Source of the DNA: Streptomyces sp. TN58
GTDB lineage: Bacteria > Actinomycetota > Actinomycetes > Streptomycetales > Streptomycetaceae
Assembly (NCBI RefSeq): GCF_001941845.1
Contig: NZ_CP018870.1
Span: 2,778,501-2,842,500, forward strand
Direction: 5' to 3'
Length of the DNA stretch: 64,000 nt
Part shown: positions 7,891 to 16,132 of the stretch, piece by piece
Layout of the letters: the number at the start of each line of letters is the position of its first letter
Position numbering within the stretch: the stretch's first letter is position 1
Position numbers and translations under genes: made by a program
Notes under the pieces: model-generated
Database searches by the model: none
Seen by the model: only the letters and a program-made list of their open reading frames with translations
Told to the model about the DNA's origin: nothing

Positions 7891-9266
7891 ACCGACGTGA
7901 GCTGCGGTTTCGCCGGGGCCTCGGACGCCTCGGACGCCTCGGCCGTCACCGCCGCCGGGCGGCGAAGGTATACCGCCCACGTCACGGCGCAGCACAGCGC
8001 GTAGAAGCCGAGGAAGGTGACGAAGGCCGTCATGCCCGATCCGGAGGTGCGGAACGCCTCCCGGAAGACCAGGTTGATGCCCAGTCCGCCGAGCGCCCCG
8101 ATGGCGCCGATCAGCCCCATGGAGGCCCCGGAGAGGCGCCGTCCGTACGCCGCGGCGGCCTCGCCGCTCATCCCGCGCGCCAGTGCCTTCGCCTGGAAGA
8201 TGCCCGGGATCATCTTGTACGTCGAGCCGTTGCCGAGCCCGCTCAGGACGAACAGGGCCACGAATCCGACGAGGAAGACGGGCAGGGAGGCGCGCTGCGA
8301 GGCGAAGACGACCACTCCGGTCGCCGCGGCCATTGCCACGAACGTGCCGAGGGTGATCCGCGCCCCGCCGTAGCGGTCCGCGAGCGCCCCGCCCACCGGC
8401 CTGATCAGCGAGCCGAGCAGCGGTCCGATGAAGGTCAGCGAGGCGGCCTGGAGCGGGGTGCGCCCGAATTCGGTCTGCAGGACCAGTCCGAAGGCGAAGC
8501 TGTAGCCGATGAAGGACCCGAACGTCCCGACGTAGAGGAACGACATGATCCAGGTGTGCGCTTCGCCCAGGGCCTCGCGGACCGCTCCGGTGTCGTTGCG
8601 CACGGGCGCCAGGTTGTCCATCCGTACGGCCGCCAGTACCGCCGCGAGCACGACCAGCGGGATGTAGGCGCCCAGCAGCAGCCGCGGGTGGCCGGCTCCG
8701 GCGGTGGCGATGACCAGCAGCCCGGCCAGCTGGACGACGGGGACGCCGATGTTGCCGCCGCCGGCGTTCAGGCCGAGCGCCCAGCCCTTCTTCCGCAGCG
8801 GGAAGAAGGCGTTGATGTTGGTCATGGAGGAGGCGAAGTTGCCGCCGCCGACGCCGGTGAGGGCGGCGACGAGCAGGAAGGTCCCGTAGGAGGTCCCCGG
8901 CTCCATCACCACGATCGCGGCGACCGTCGGCGCGAGCAGCAGCAGGGCGCTGACGACGGTCCAGTTCCGGCCGCCGAACCGGGCGACCGCGAAGGTGTAC
9001 GGCACCCGTACGAAGGCGCCCACGCACGTCGCGGTCGCGATCAGGAAGAACTTCCCGGCCGGGTCGATGCCGTATTCGGGTCCCATGAAGAGGACCATCA
9101 CCGACCACAGGGACCAGATGGAGAAGCCGATGTGCTCGGAGAGCACGGAGTACAGGAGGTTGCGGCGGGCGATCCGCTCCCCGCCCTCCTTCCAGAACGT
9201 CTCGTCCTCGGGATCCCACTGCTCGATCCAACGGCCCCGCTTGCGCGGTGCGGTCGTACCGGTCAT
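7887..9266 (-). CDS. narK: NarK-family nitrate/nitrite MFS transporter
   Basis: The 459-residue, 12-helix permease carries the nitrate signatures of the family: GGGNFASSMTNINAFFP and, soon after, KGWALGLNAGGGNIGVPVVQ, with a second glycine-rich signature near GAIGALGGLGINLVF. The conserved arginines for nitrate binding are expected in helices 2 and 8 (VRVPYTF; LIRPVGGALADRYGG). It imports nitrate or exports nitrite at the cytoplasmic membrane. ATG 9266 sits 6 bases after GGAGG; a GTG just upstream is too close to the ribosome-binding site. It reads toward nnaR with a 94-base gap, and a GlnR-like box lies upstream. Confidence 0.93.
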   Translation of the reverse strand: MTGTTAPRKRGRWIEQWDPEDETFWKEGGERIARRNLLYSVLSEHIGFSIWSLWSVMVLFMGPEYGIDPAGKFFLIATATCVGAFVRVPYTFAVARFGGRNWTVVSALLLLAPTVAAIVVMEPGTSYGTFLLVAALTGVGGGNFASSMTNINAFFPLRKKGWALGLNAGGGNIGVPVVQLAGLLVIATAGAGHPRLLLGAYIPLVVLAAVLAAVRMDNLAPVRNDTGAVREALGEAHTWIMSFLYVGTFGSFIGYSFAFGLVLQTEFGRTPLQAASLTFIGPLLGSLIRPVGGALADRYGGARITLGTFVAMAAATGVVVFASQRASLPVFLVGFVALFVLSGLGNGSTYKMIPGIFQAKALARGMSGEAAAAYGRRLSGASMGLIGAIGALGGLGINLVFREAFRTSGSGMTAFVTFLGFYALCCAVTWAVYLRRPAAVTAEASEASEAPAKPQLTSV

Positions 9267-9340
9267 CACACGCCTCCACAGCTGTCGCGTCCGTGGTGAC
9301 GACCGTAGGAAGGGCGCGTTTCGGCCCCGGTCCCCGCCGG

Positions 9341-9356
9341 ATGACCGCCGGGAAAC
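9341..9356 (+). promoter_or_regulatory. GlnR-like box upstream of narK
   Basis: ATGAC-6 bp-GAAAC matches the a-site/b-site spacing of GlnR operators, with CTCAC at the next expected position. It is 75 bp upstream of the narK start, between narK and the end of the lysR-type gene. Confidence 0.5.
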
Positions 9357-9363
9357 CTTGCTC

Positions 9364-10347
9364 TCACCCGCCGTGCGGGCCGTGTGTGAGCGGGGCCGGC
9401 AGCCAGCTTCCGGCCGGTGGGGCGAGCCAGCCCCGTTCGGCCGCCAGCGCGACGGCCGCGGCGTGCAGGGCGTCCAGGCCGGGGTGGGCGAAGCCCTTGC
9501 GCCACACCATCGACAGCGGCGACAGCGGCACCGGGTCGGTCAGCGGCAGCTTCACGCAGCCCGGCATGTCGAGGAAGCCGACGGTCGCCAGCACCGGGTT
9601 GCCCGTCTTGACCATGACCCGGCGGAACTCCTCCTTGCCCACCGCGACCGGCGCGGGTGGCGCCATCAGGATCCCCCGCCCGGCGAACAGTTCGCGTGCG
9701 AGCCCCGTCCACTCCAGCGTCCGGGGGTTCCCGGCGCCCGCGTACACGGTCTCCCCGGCCAGCGCGTCCAGGGGTACGGACTCCCGCGCGGCCAGGGCGT
9801 GCCCCTCGGGCAGCAGCACGGCCAGCGGCTCGTAGCGTACGGGGAGCTGCGCGAGCGGCGCCCGCAGTACGGGGTCGAGGCCGTCGGCGTAGCCGAAGGC
9901 GACGTCGAGCCGGCCGGCGGCGACCTCGGCGGCGGCGTGGGTGAGGCCGCTTTCGAAGCGGGCCATCAGCTCGCAGTGCGGGGCGAGTTCGCGGGCCCGT
10001 TCCAGCACGGTGCGCGCGGTGCCGGGCCCGTCGGTGTTCAGGTCGACCAGCAGCGGCCGGGGGGCGGCGCCGGCGGCCGTTCCGGCTCCGAAGGCGCCCG
10101 CCAGTTCCTCGTGCGCGGCCAGTACGCGCCGGGCCAGGGGCAGCAGGCGGTGCCCGTCGGCGGTGAGCTCGACGGCGCGGGTGGTGCGGACGAACAAGGT
10201 GGCCGCCAGGGCCTGTTCGAGCCGCCGGACGTCCCGGCTCAGCGCCTGCTGGGCGACGTACAGGCGGGCGGCGGCACGGGTGAAGTGCAGCTCTTCGGCA
10301 ACGGCGACGAACCCGCGCAGCAGCCGGGGTTCCACATCACGGGGCAT
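9364..10347 (-). CDS. LysR-family transcriptional regulator
   Basis: The 327-residue protein has an N-terminal winged helix (EPRLLRGFVAVAEELHFTRA, then VAQQALSRDVRRLEQALAATL) and a C-terminal periplasmic-binding-like effector domain (PLLVDLNTDGPG, DVAFGYADG, LPVRYEPLAVLLPEGHALAA). LysR regulators usually control a divergent neighbour, here the MFS transporter starting 87 bp away at 10435. ATG 10347 was chosen over GTG 10350. The effector is unknown. It reads toward narK but an operon with it is unlikely, because narK has its own GlnR-like box. Confidence 0.88.
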   Translation of the reverse strand: MPRDVEPRLLRGFVAVAEELHFTRAAARLYVAQQALSRDVRRLEQALAATLFVRTTRAVELTADGHRLLPLARRVLAAHEELAGAFGAGTAAGAAPRPLLVDLNTDGPGTARTVLERARELAPHCELMARFESGLTHAAAEVAAGRLDVAFGYADGLDPVLRAPLAQLPVRYEPLAVLLPEGHALAARESVPLDALAGETVYAGAGNPRTLEWTGLARELFAGRGILMAPPAPVAVGKEEFRRVMVKTGNPVLATVGFLDMPGCVKLPLTDPVPLSPLSMVWRKGFAHPGLDALHAAAVALAAERGWLAPPAGSWLPAPLTHGPHGG

Positions 10348-10434
10348 CACCCCCGGAGACTAACAACAGGAACGGGTGAATGGCCTCGGAACAGGTGTTG
10401 GACGGCCGCGGCCGCCCCGGCCGAGGGTGGTGCC

Positions 10435-11787
10435 ATGCCCCTCATGACCGTCACCGGCAGCACGCTCGTCATCACCGCCGCGGCCCCCTCCGACACCGCG
10501 CACGGTCACGCGCGCGGCACCGCCCCCGCCACCCCCGCCCCTGCCCCTGCCCCTGCCCGCGACCGGGGGCGGGGTCGGGCACCCGGCCCCTACCGCCGGC
10601 TGTTCGCGCTGCCCGGCACGCGCGGGTTCACCGCCGGGAACCTCATCGCCCGCCTCCCGATGGGCATGTTCGGCGTCAGCGCGGTCATGATGATCGCCGG
10701 CCAGCGCGGCTCGTACGCCCTCGCCGGCGCCGTCACGGCGACCGGCCTGGCGGCCACGGCGGTGGTGGCCCCGCTGACCGCCCGCCTGATCGACCGCCAC
10801 GGCCAGGCCCGGATCGCCGTACCGGCCACTCTGATAGCGGTCCTCGGCTCACTGTCGCTGGTCCTGTGCGTCCGTACCGGCGCTCCCGCCTGGACCCTCT
10901 TCGCCTCGTACGCCGCGACCGCCACCACCCCCAACATCGGCGGCATGTCCCGCGCGCGCTGGACGCACCTGCTGCGCGACTCCCCCGCCGCCCACCACAC
11001 GGCGATGTCCTTCGAACAGGCCGCGGACGAGCTGTGCTTCATGCTCGGACCGGTCCTGGCGGCCTTCCTGTGCGGGATGGCCTTCCCGGAGGCGGGCACC
11101 CTCGCCGGGGCGGCCCTGCTGCTCACCGGCATGCTGGTCTTCACCTCCTGCCGCACCACCCAGCCCCCTGTGGCGGCGGCGCCGCGCCAGGGCTCGCCGC
11201 TGCGCGCCCTGAGCCCGCTGCTGCCGCTGTTCCTCGTCACGGGCGTGGTCTTCGGCTCGATGGAGGTCGCTTCGATCGCCTACCTGGACTTCCAGGGCCT
11301 CGGCGCCGCCTCCGGCCTGGTCCTGGCCCTCCAGGCGGCGGGCTCCTGCGCGGCCGGCCTGCTCTACGGCACCGTGCGCGCCCGTTCGTTGAAGGCCTGC
11401 GTGTGCGCACTGGCCGTCCTGATGACCCTGCCCTGGGCCGCGGCGGCCACGGGCTCGGTGCCCGCGCTGGCCTGCGCGCTCATCCTGGCCGGCATGGCCA
11501 CGGCCCCCACGATGGTCACCGCGATGTCGCAGGTCCACGCCCGTACCCCGCAGGGGCGGCTCAACGAGGGCATGACGCTGGCGGTCACCGCCACCCTCGC
11601 GGGCATCGCGGTCGGTTCGGCGAGCGCGGGCTCGGTGGTGGAGGGCGCGGGACCGGTCGCCGCCTACGCGGTGCCGACGGCGGCCGCCCTGATCGCGCTC
11701 GTGATCGCGCTGACCGGGCGATCGATCCGGCGCCCGAGTGATCGTTCCCGCGTGGTACGCACGGCCGCCGCGCACGATCCGCGATAA
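10435..11787 (+). CDS. MFS transporter
   Basis: The 450-residue membrane protein has a low-complexity N-terminus of alternating Ala-Pro ([20 protein letters not shown]) before about 12 predicted helices. The loop [18 protein letters not shown] matches the MFS motif A region (helix 2-3 loop), and later [16 protein letters not shown] and [20 protein letters not shown] are typical drug-exporter-like helices. Probable export of a small molecule; substrate unknown. ATG 10435 follows GAGGGTGG. It is divergent from the LysR gene, which likely regulates it, and ends 49 bases before the collagen-like gene. Confidence 0.82.
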   Translation: MPLMTVTGSTLVITAAAPSDTAHGHARGTAPATPAPAPAPARDRGRGRAPGPYRRLFALPGTRGFTAGNLIARLPMGMFGVSAVMMIAGQRGSYALAGAVTATGLAATAVVAPLTARLIDRHGQARIAVPATLIAVLGSLSLVLCVRTGAPAWTLFASYAATATTPNIGGMSRARWTHLLRDSPAAHHTAMSFEQAADELCFMLGPVLAAFLCGMAFPEAGTLAGAALLLTGMLVFTSCRTTQPPVAAAPRQGSPLRALSPLLPLFLVTGVVFGSMEVASIAYLDFQGLGAASGLVLALQAAGSCAAGLLYGTVRARSLKACVCALAVLMTLPWAAAATGSVPALACALILAGMATAPTMVTAMSQVHARTPQGRLNEGMTLAVTATLAGIAVGSASAGSVVEGAGPVAAYAVPTAAALIALVIALTGRSIRRPSDRSRVVRTAAAHDPR

Positions 11788-11836
11788 CTGGGGGTGCCTT
11801 CCCCACAGCACCCTTCCCTTTGCGGAGGAACCACCC

Positions 11837-13102
11837 TTGCCTGCTTACCGTTCCGTGCCCGCGGCCCTGTTCGTCGCGGCCCTCACCGCCGGCTGCCTCG
11901 TCCCCGCGGCGCCCGCTCTCGCCGACTCGGCGGACATCCGCTTCTCCCAGCCGTACGTGCCCTCCATCGCCCCGGGCGCCACGGGACGCGTCGTCATCGC
12001 GGTGCGGGGCGGGGCGGAACCGGCCGTCAGCGGCACCTTCCGCATCACCGCTCCGGAACGGACCACCTTCCCGGAGGCCCGTTTCCACTGGTCCGGCTCC
12101 GACACCCGCACGGCGGCGCCGTGCACGCGGTCGGCCGACGCGCGCCGGCTGACCTGTGAGACGGGGACCCGCTCCGGCTTCCGCTTCGCCGCGCGGGAGC
12201 AGACCCAACTGTCCGTGGCCGTACGGGTGGACGCCGACGCCCCCCAGGGCACGACGCTGACCGGCGGCGAGTGGGCGACGGACGTCGACGCACCGGCCCT
12301 CTTCGCGGTGGCCACCCCGGTGTCGGGACCCAAGGGCGACAAGGGGGACCGGGGTGACGACGGCAAGCCCGGGGAGCCCGGACACCACGGCAAGCCGGGC
12401 AAGCCCGGGAAGCCGGGCCCGCAGGGCCCCAAGGGCGACAAGGGTGACAAGGGTGACCGTGGCGAGCCCGGGCCGAAGGGCGACCGGGGCGACACCGGGC
12501 CGAAGGGCGACCGGGGCGACCGGGGCGAGCCCGGGCCGAAGGGCGAGAGGGGCGACCGGGGCGACACCGGTCGGCAGGGCCCCGCAGGCCCGCGCGGACC
12601 GCAGGGCGAGCCGGGCCCCGCGAACGGCCCGAAGGGCGACACGGGTCCCGCGGGCCCGCAGGGCCCGAAGGGCGACACCGGCAAGCCCGGGCGCGACGGC
12701 AGGCCCGGCCGCGACGGCAAGCAGGGTCCCGCCGGCCCGAAGGGCCCCCAGGGTCCGAAGGGCCCGAAGGGCGACACCGGCAAGCCGGGCACGCCCGGAA
12801 AGCCCGGCGACTGCAAGTGCGGCGGCAAGGACAAGGAGAAGGACAAGGACAAGGGCAAGGGACACCACGCGCGCCCCAAGGCCAAGATCGTCGCTCCCGG
12901 CAAGGGACTCGGCGTCCGCTCCGGCCCCGGCACGCAGTACGCGCACAAGGGCAAGATCAAGACCGGTACGGTCGTCGCCCTCCAGTGCAAGGTCAACGGC
13001 CAGAAGATCGACGGCAACTCGATCTGGTACAAGCTCGCCGACGGCACCGGCTGGATCGCCGCCCGCTACGCCCTGAACCTCGACAAGGTCCCGTTCTGCT
13101 GA
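11837..13102 (+). CDS. Secreted collagen-like protein with C-terminal SH3-type domain
   Basis: The 421-residue protein starts at TTG 11837, 8 bases after GGAGG. A signal peptide covers residues 1 to about 30 ([23 protein letters not shown]). Residues about 31-160 form a beta-rich domain with two cysteines. Residues 164-326 are 54 Gly-X-Y collagen triplets rich in GDK, GDR, GPK and GKP, with one single-residue Asn interruption after triplet 33. After GDCKCGG and a charged [12 protein letters not shown] linker, residues about 345-421 resemble a bacterial SH3 domain ([34 protein letters not shown]), a fold that often binds cell wall. I infer a trimeric surface or extracellular-matrix protein. 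The triplet region has a charged (D/E/K/R) composition rather than mammalian-type proline. Confidence 0.85.
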   Translation: MPAYRSVPAALFVAALTAGCLVPAAPALADSADIRFSQPYVPSIAPGATGRVVIAVRGGAEPAVSGTFRITAPERTTFPEARFHWSGSDTRTAAPCTRSADARRLTCETGTRSGFRFAAREQTQLSVAVRVDADAPQGTTLTGGEWATDVDAPALFAVATPVSGPKGDKGDRGDDGKPGEPGHHGKPGKPGKPGPQGPKGDKGDKGDRGEPGPKGDRGDTGPKGDRGDRGEPGPKGERGDRGDTGRQGPAGPRGPQGEPGPANGPKGDTGPAGPQGPKGDTGKPGRDGRPGRDGKQGPAGPKGPQGPKGPKGDTGKPGTPGKPGDCKCGGKDKEKDKDKGKGHHARPKAKIVAPGKGLGVRSGPGTQYAHKGKIKTGTVVALQCKVNGQKIDGNSIWYKLADGTGWIAARYALNLDKVPFC

Positions 13103-13122
13103 TCCCCCCACCTGAACCTGGG

Positions 13123-13152
13123 GAAGGCCCCGCAGCCGAGTGGCTGCGGGGC
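13123..13152. repeat. 30-bp hairpin repeat, left copy; also terminator of the collagen-like gene
   Basis: GCCCCGCAGCC-GAGT-GGCTGCGGGGC preceded by GAAG is identical over 30 bp to 13845-13874. The 11-bp perfect stem with GAGT loop lies 25 bases after the collagen-like stop and abuts the stop codon of the small toxin-like gene on the other strand. Confidence 0.85.
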
Positions 13153-13153
13153 A

Positions 13154-13417
13154 TCACTCGTACCAGGTGATCCGGCATACGTAGACGCACTCGTGCCGGG
13201 GGACGGCGAGAAAGCTGATGAAGCCGCGGCCGCCGAGAATGTCGAATTCGCGGAGGCCGCCAGGCCTTCCTGTGGGACGGCCGACGGCTTCCGCATCCCG
13301 GCCCAGTGCCGCCGGTTCGGTGGCGATGCGCTCGACCTCCGCGATCACACCGGCCGGCAGACCGCCGGTCACGTGACAGTGGTCGTCGGTGTTGTAGTCC
13401 CAGGTCCAGTCGCTCAC
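13154..13417 (-). CDS. Small protein, possible RelE/ParE-like toxin
   Basis: The 87-residue protein (MSDWTWDYNTDDHC...) ends with LREFDILGGRGFISFLAVPR and VYVCRITWY, which resembles the last strands of RelE/ParE toxins; the match is weak and by eye. Its GTG start overlaps the upstream gene's TGA by four bases (GTGA), so the two are translationally coupled, as in toxin-antitoxin pairs. If it is a toxin the target would be mRNA on the ribosome or gyrase. Alternatively it is a conserved actinobacterial orphan. It contains two histidines and two cysteines but no recognisable metal site. Confidence 0.6.
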   Translation of the reverse strand: MSDWTWDYNTDDHCHVTGGLPAGVIAEVERIATEPAALGRDAEAVGRPTGRPGGLREFDILGGRGFISFLAVPRHECVYVCRITWYE

Positions 13418-13719
13418 AGGCCGGTCTCGGCCTCAGCCTTGTCGAGGATCCGCTGGATCTCCGCCAGCGCGGATGCCGGATCGTCCGCCCCTTCCTGGAC
13501 CAGCTGTTCCAGTGCGTGGAGGCGTGCCGCCCTGTGGGGATGGCGTTCGATCTCCACGAAGACGGCCCAGGAGTGGATGAAGGCGCGCAAGGGGGCCAGG
13601 GACTGCGCCTGCTGGGCACTCGTCGTGGCTTCGAAGAGGTGCTGCGTCAAGTCGGGCACGCGGCTCGGAGCAATCTTCGCGACAGCCTCGCGCAGAGCTG
13701 CAGGCGTGAGTTCCGGCAT
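13414..13719 (-). CDS. DUF6247-like protein, putative antitoxin partner
   Basis: The 101-residue helical protein has the pattern I associate with DUF6247: PAALREAVAKIAPSRVPDL, LAPLRAFIHSWAVFVEIERH, then a C-terminal ALAEIQRILDKAEAE. Such proteins often precede small toxin-like genes in Streptomyces. ATG 13719 has only a weak ribosome-binding site. A far better one (GAGGAGG) precedes a GTG at 13760 in another frame, whose reading stops after 11 codons, 5 bases before this ATG; one extra C in the C6 tract opposite 13741-13746 would join the frames. So the true N-terminus may be longer, or the gene may be frameshifted. The function is inferred. Confidence 0.65.
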   Translation of the reverse strand: MPELTPAALREAVAKIAPSRVPDLTQHLFEATTSAQQAQSLAPLRAFIHSWAVFVEIERHPHRAARLHALEQLVQEGADDPASALAEIQRILDKAEAETGL

Positions 13720-13843
13720 GGGGATCAGCGGCCCGCCCTCGGGGGGATCGGCGTACTCACGCGTCCTCCTCGGTCGGGCTCCCCTCGGGAGTGGTCCCAC
13801 GCTACCGCCGTTCCACCGTCACGCGGGATGCTTCCGGACATGA

Positions 13844-13879
13844 CGAAGGCCCCGCAGCCGAGTGGCTGCGGGGCCTTCG
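13844..13879 (-). terminator. ssrA terminator; contains right copy of the 30-bp hairpin repeat
   Basis: A perfect 16-bp stem, CGAAGGCCCCGCAGCC paired with its complement at 13864-13879, has a GAGT loop. It lies 15 bases past the encoded 3' end of the tmRNA. Bases 13845-13874 are identical to 13123-13152. Confidence 0.85.
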
Positions 13880-13894
13880 CCCACATGGGATGAG

Positions 13895-14280
13895 TGGAGA
13901 TGGCGGGAATCGAACCCGCGTCCAACGGTGCAGAAGCAGGGCTTCTCCGAGCGCAGTCCGCTGCGCTTTTCTCGGCCCCGGAGATCACACGGACAAGTCT
14001 CCGACGGGCTCAGTCACTGTTTGATTTCCCTCCGACCCCCGTGACCGGGGTTAGAGGTTTAGATCCCTAGTTGACGCCAGGATCCGGACCGGGACCACTT
14101 CCGGGCTGACGCTCCTCACAGAGGCTTCAGCTCACTGTTATTAGGCAGCGAGGGTGAAGCGGGAGTTATCGCTCTTGGAGTTGGCGATTATTTTTTGCGA
14201 CATGTGGTTAGCGAGATCATTGCCGCTTCCTCGGCTCGCTTCCCCTGCATCGACAGCCGCTGTCGAAACCGATCATCCCC
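13895..14280 (-). ncRNA. ssrA: Transfer-messenger RNA (tmRNA)
   Basis: The 386-nt gene begins GGGGATGATCGGTTTCGACA and ends with a tRNA-like T arm and acceptor (GGTTCGATTCCCGCCATC region). The acceptor GGGGATG pairs with CATCTCC, leaving discriminator A at 13895; CCA is not encoded and must be added. The tag frame reads ANSKSDNSRFTLAA followed by two TAA stops (14144-14185 then 14138-14143), with the usual C-terminal L-A-A degradation signal. It rescues stalled ribosomes with SmpB, whose gene lies 103 bases upstream. Confidence 0.96.
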
Positions 14281-14319
14281 ATGTTTCACACTGTTCAGTT
14301 AGGCACTGCGTAGTGTGCT

Positions 14320-14337
14320 CCGCCCCGGGGGGGGCGG
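14320..14337 (-). terminator. Hairpin between smpB and ssrA
   Basis: CCGCCCC (14320-14326) pairs with GGGGCGG (14331-14337) around GGGG. It lies 46 bases past the smpB stop and 40 bases before the tmRNA 5' end, so ssrA must have a promoter inside the last 40 bases or rely on read-through and processing. Confidence 0.55.
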
Positions 14338-14382
14338 CGCTGACGCCATGGTACGCGAAGTGGACCACCGCGTGCCAGGTGA

Positions 14383-14868
14383 TTAAACCGTGCCGCGCTG
14401 CTTGCGGCGGATGGCCGAGATCGCCCGGTTCGTCTCCCGCGTGTCCTGCTTCTCCCGCAGCGTCTGCCGCTTGTCGTACTCCTTCTTGCCCTTCGCCAGC
14501 GCGATCTCGACCTTGGCGCGGCCGTCCTTGAAGTACAGGGAGAGGGGCACGATCGTGTGACCCGACTCGTCGGCCTTGCGCTCCAGCTTGTCGATCTCCT
14601 CCCGGTGCATGAGGAGCTTCCGCTTGCGCCGGGCGCTGTGGTTGGTCCAGGTGCCCTGGCTGTACTCCGGCACGTGCACGTTGTAGAGCCAGGCCTCCCG
14701 GCCCTCCACCGACACGAAGCCGTCCACCAGCGAGGCCCGGCCCTGGCGCATGGACTTGACCTCGGTACCGGTGAGCACGAGACCGCACTCGTAGGTGTCG
14801 AGGATCGCGTAGTCGTGCCGTGCCTTCTTGTTCTGGGCGATCAGCTTGCGCCCTTTTTCCTTAGCCAT
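14383..14868 (-). CDS. smpB: SsrA-binding protein SmpB
   Basis: The 161-residue protein has the SmpB pattern: [40 protein letters not shown], a [14 protein letters not shown] segment, and the basic C-terminal tail ([18 protein letters not shown]) that enters the mRNA channel of a stalled ribosome. It delivers tmRNA to ribosomes lacking a stop codon. ATG 14868 is 18 bases after the S41 protease stop, so smpB is likely in the ftsEX-protease-smpB operon. Confidence 0.96.
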   Translation of the reverse strand: MAKEKGRKLIAQNKKARHDYAILDTYECGLVLTGTEVKSMRQGRASLVDGFVSVEGREAWLYNVHVPEYSQGTWTNHSARRKRKLLMHREEIDKLERKADESGHTIVPLSLYFKDGRAKVEIALAKGKKEYDKRQTLREKQDTRETNRAISAIRRKQRGTV

Positions 14869-14886
14869 AGTGCGGCCATTTTCGCA

Positions 14887-16065
14887 CTACGGACCCACCC
14901 CGAGGCCACCCAATACCGTGACGGCCCGCTCCTCGACCCGGTCGCCCGCCGTCACGTCGGGGGTGATGCCGGTGCCGTCGAGGCTGCGGCCCGCCGGTGT
15001 GCGGTAGGTGCCCACCGTCAGTTCGGCGACCGAACCGTCCGGGAGCTCGGTCGGCATCTGCACCGACCCCTTGCCGAAGGTCCTGCTGCCCACCGCCAGC
15101 GCCCGGCCCCGGTCCTGGAGGGCGCCCGTCACCAGCTCGGCGGCGCTCATCGTGCCGCCGTCCACCAGGGCCACCAGCGGCCGGGTCGTGTCACCGCCCG
15201 GGGCTGCGTTCAGGACGCGCTGCTCGCCCCGTACGTCGTAGGTCGCCACGAGCCCGCCGTCCAGGAAGGCGGAGGCGGTCGAGACGGCCTCGTCGACCAG
15301 CCCGCCCCGGTTGCCGCGCAGGTCGAGCATGACCCCGCCGCCGGGCGGGGCGGCGCGGACGGCCGCCCTGACGCGCTCGCCGGAGCCGCGGCTGAAGGAG
15401 GCCACCTTGATGACGGTGACGCCTCCGGTGAGCTGCCGTACGGTCACCGGCTCGGTACGCAGCCGCTGGCGCAGGACGGTCTCGGTGAGGTCGGCGCCGT
15501 CCCGGCTGAGCTTCAGCACGACGGGGGTGCCGGCGGTGCCGCGCAGCAGGGCGACGACGTCGGCGACGGCCAGGCCGGTCACCGCGTGCCCGTCGACGCT
15601 CAGCAGCCGGTCCCCGGCGCGCAGGCCGGCCCGGGCGGCGGGGCTGCCGGGCTGGACCTCGTCGAGGGTGATCACGCCGTCGTGGGCGCGTCCGGCCCAG
15701 ACCCCGACGCCGGTCCAGTGCCCGTCGAGGCCTTCGGCGAAGGCGGCGTACTCGCCGCGGTCGTAGACGGTGCCCCAGCGGTCGCCGCTGCGGCTGACCA
15801 CCTCCTGCGCGGCCTTCTTGCCGGACTTGCCCTCGGCGACGGCCTCGGCGGCGGCGCGGGCGACCGCCTCGCGGTCGGCGGTGCCCTCCGTACGCGGCGT
15901 TCCGGGCGCGGAGGCGTCGGTACGGGCGGCGGCCGCCGCACCGTCCTCGGGGACCCAGCAGCCGCTGAACGCGCCGACGGCGACGACGACGGCGAACGTT
16001 AACGTCAGAACGGCCCCGCGACGTGGGTCGCGGGGCCGGAGACAGAAGGCGGGCAGAGCCGGCAT
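14887..16065 (-). CDS. S41 C-terminal processing protease, membrane-anchored, with PDZ domain and a TTA codon
   Basis: The 392-residue protein has an N-terminal hydrophobic anchor (TFAVVVAVGAFSGCW), a PDZ domain at about 140-210 (VQPGSPAARAGLRAGDRLLS) and the S41 catalytic core. The catalytic Ser is in GGTMSAAELVTGAL and the Lys in SRTFGKGSVQMP. It cleaves C-terminal tails of extracytoplasmic proteins. Leu22 is a TTA codon (16000-16002), so translation should depend on the bldA tRNA. A 12-bp perfect hairpin (16011-16038) lies inside the 5' coding region. ATG 16065 has a poor ribosome-binding site, so the start is uncertain. It is downstream of ftsEX. Confidence 0.85.
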   Translation of the reverse strand: MPALPAFCLRPRDPRRGAVLTLTFAVVVAVGAFSGCWVPEDGAAAAARTDASAPGTPRTEGTADREAVARAAAEAVAEGKSGKKAAQEVVSRSGDRWGTVYDRGEYAAFAEGLDGHWTGVGVWAGRAHDGVITLDEVQPGSPAARAGLRAGDRLLSVDGHAVTGLAVADVVALLRGTAGTPVVLKLSRDGADLTETVLRQRLRTEPVTVRQLTGGVTVIKVASFSRGSGERVRAAVRAAPPGGGVMLDLRGNRGGLVDEAVSTASAFLDGGLVATYDVRGEQRVLNAAPGGDTTRPLVALVDGGTMSAAELVTGALQDRGRALAVGSRTFGKGSVQMPTELPDGSVAELTVGTYRTPAGRSLDGTGITPDVTAGDRVEERAVTVLGGLGVGP

Positions 16066-16132
16066 GGCGCCGAGTCTAGGACAAGCCCCGCGCCGGTACG
16101 GATGGTTGTCCGTACCGCTCACGGGGCGCTTG

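Noticed and set aside
12326..12814. Short repeated units resembling a CRISPR array or minisatellite
   Set aside because: The periodicity is 9 bp and in frame; it is the coding DNA of the Gly-X-Y collagen triplets, without spacers.
13154..13719. Integrated genomic island at ssrA with integrase
   Set aside because: The duplicated hairpin is real, but only two small genes lie between the copies and there is no integrase, excisionase or att-like duplication of the tmRNA 3' sequence itself.
13895..13925. tRNA-like T-arm and acceptor, first read as a tRNA gene
   Set aside because: No anticodon arm follows; the pairing partner is 380 bases away and a tag frame lies between, so it is tmRNA.
16011..16038. 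Terminator between ftsX and the S41 protease
   Set aside because: The 12-bp perfect hairpin is there, but it lies inside the 5' coding region of the protease as judged by family N-termini, so I do not list it as a terminator; it may still attenuate.
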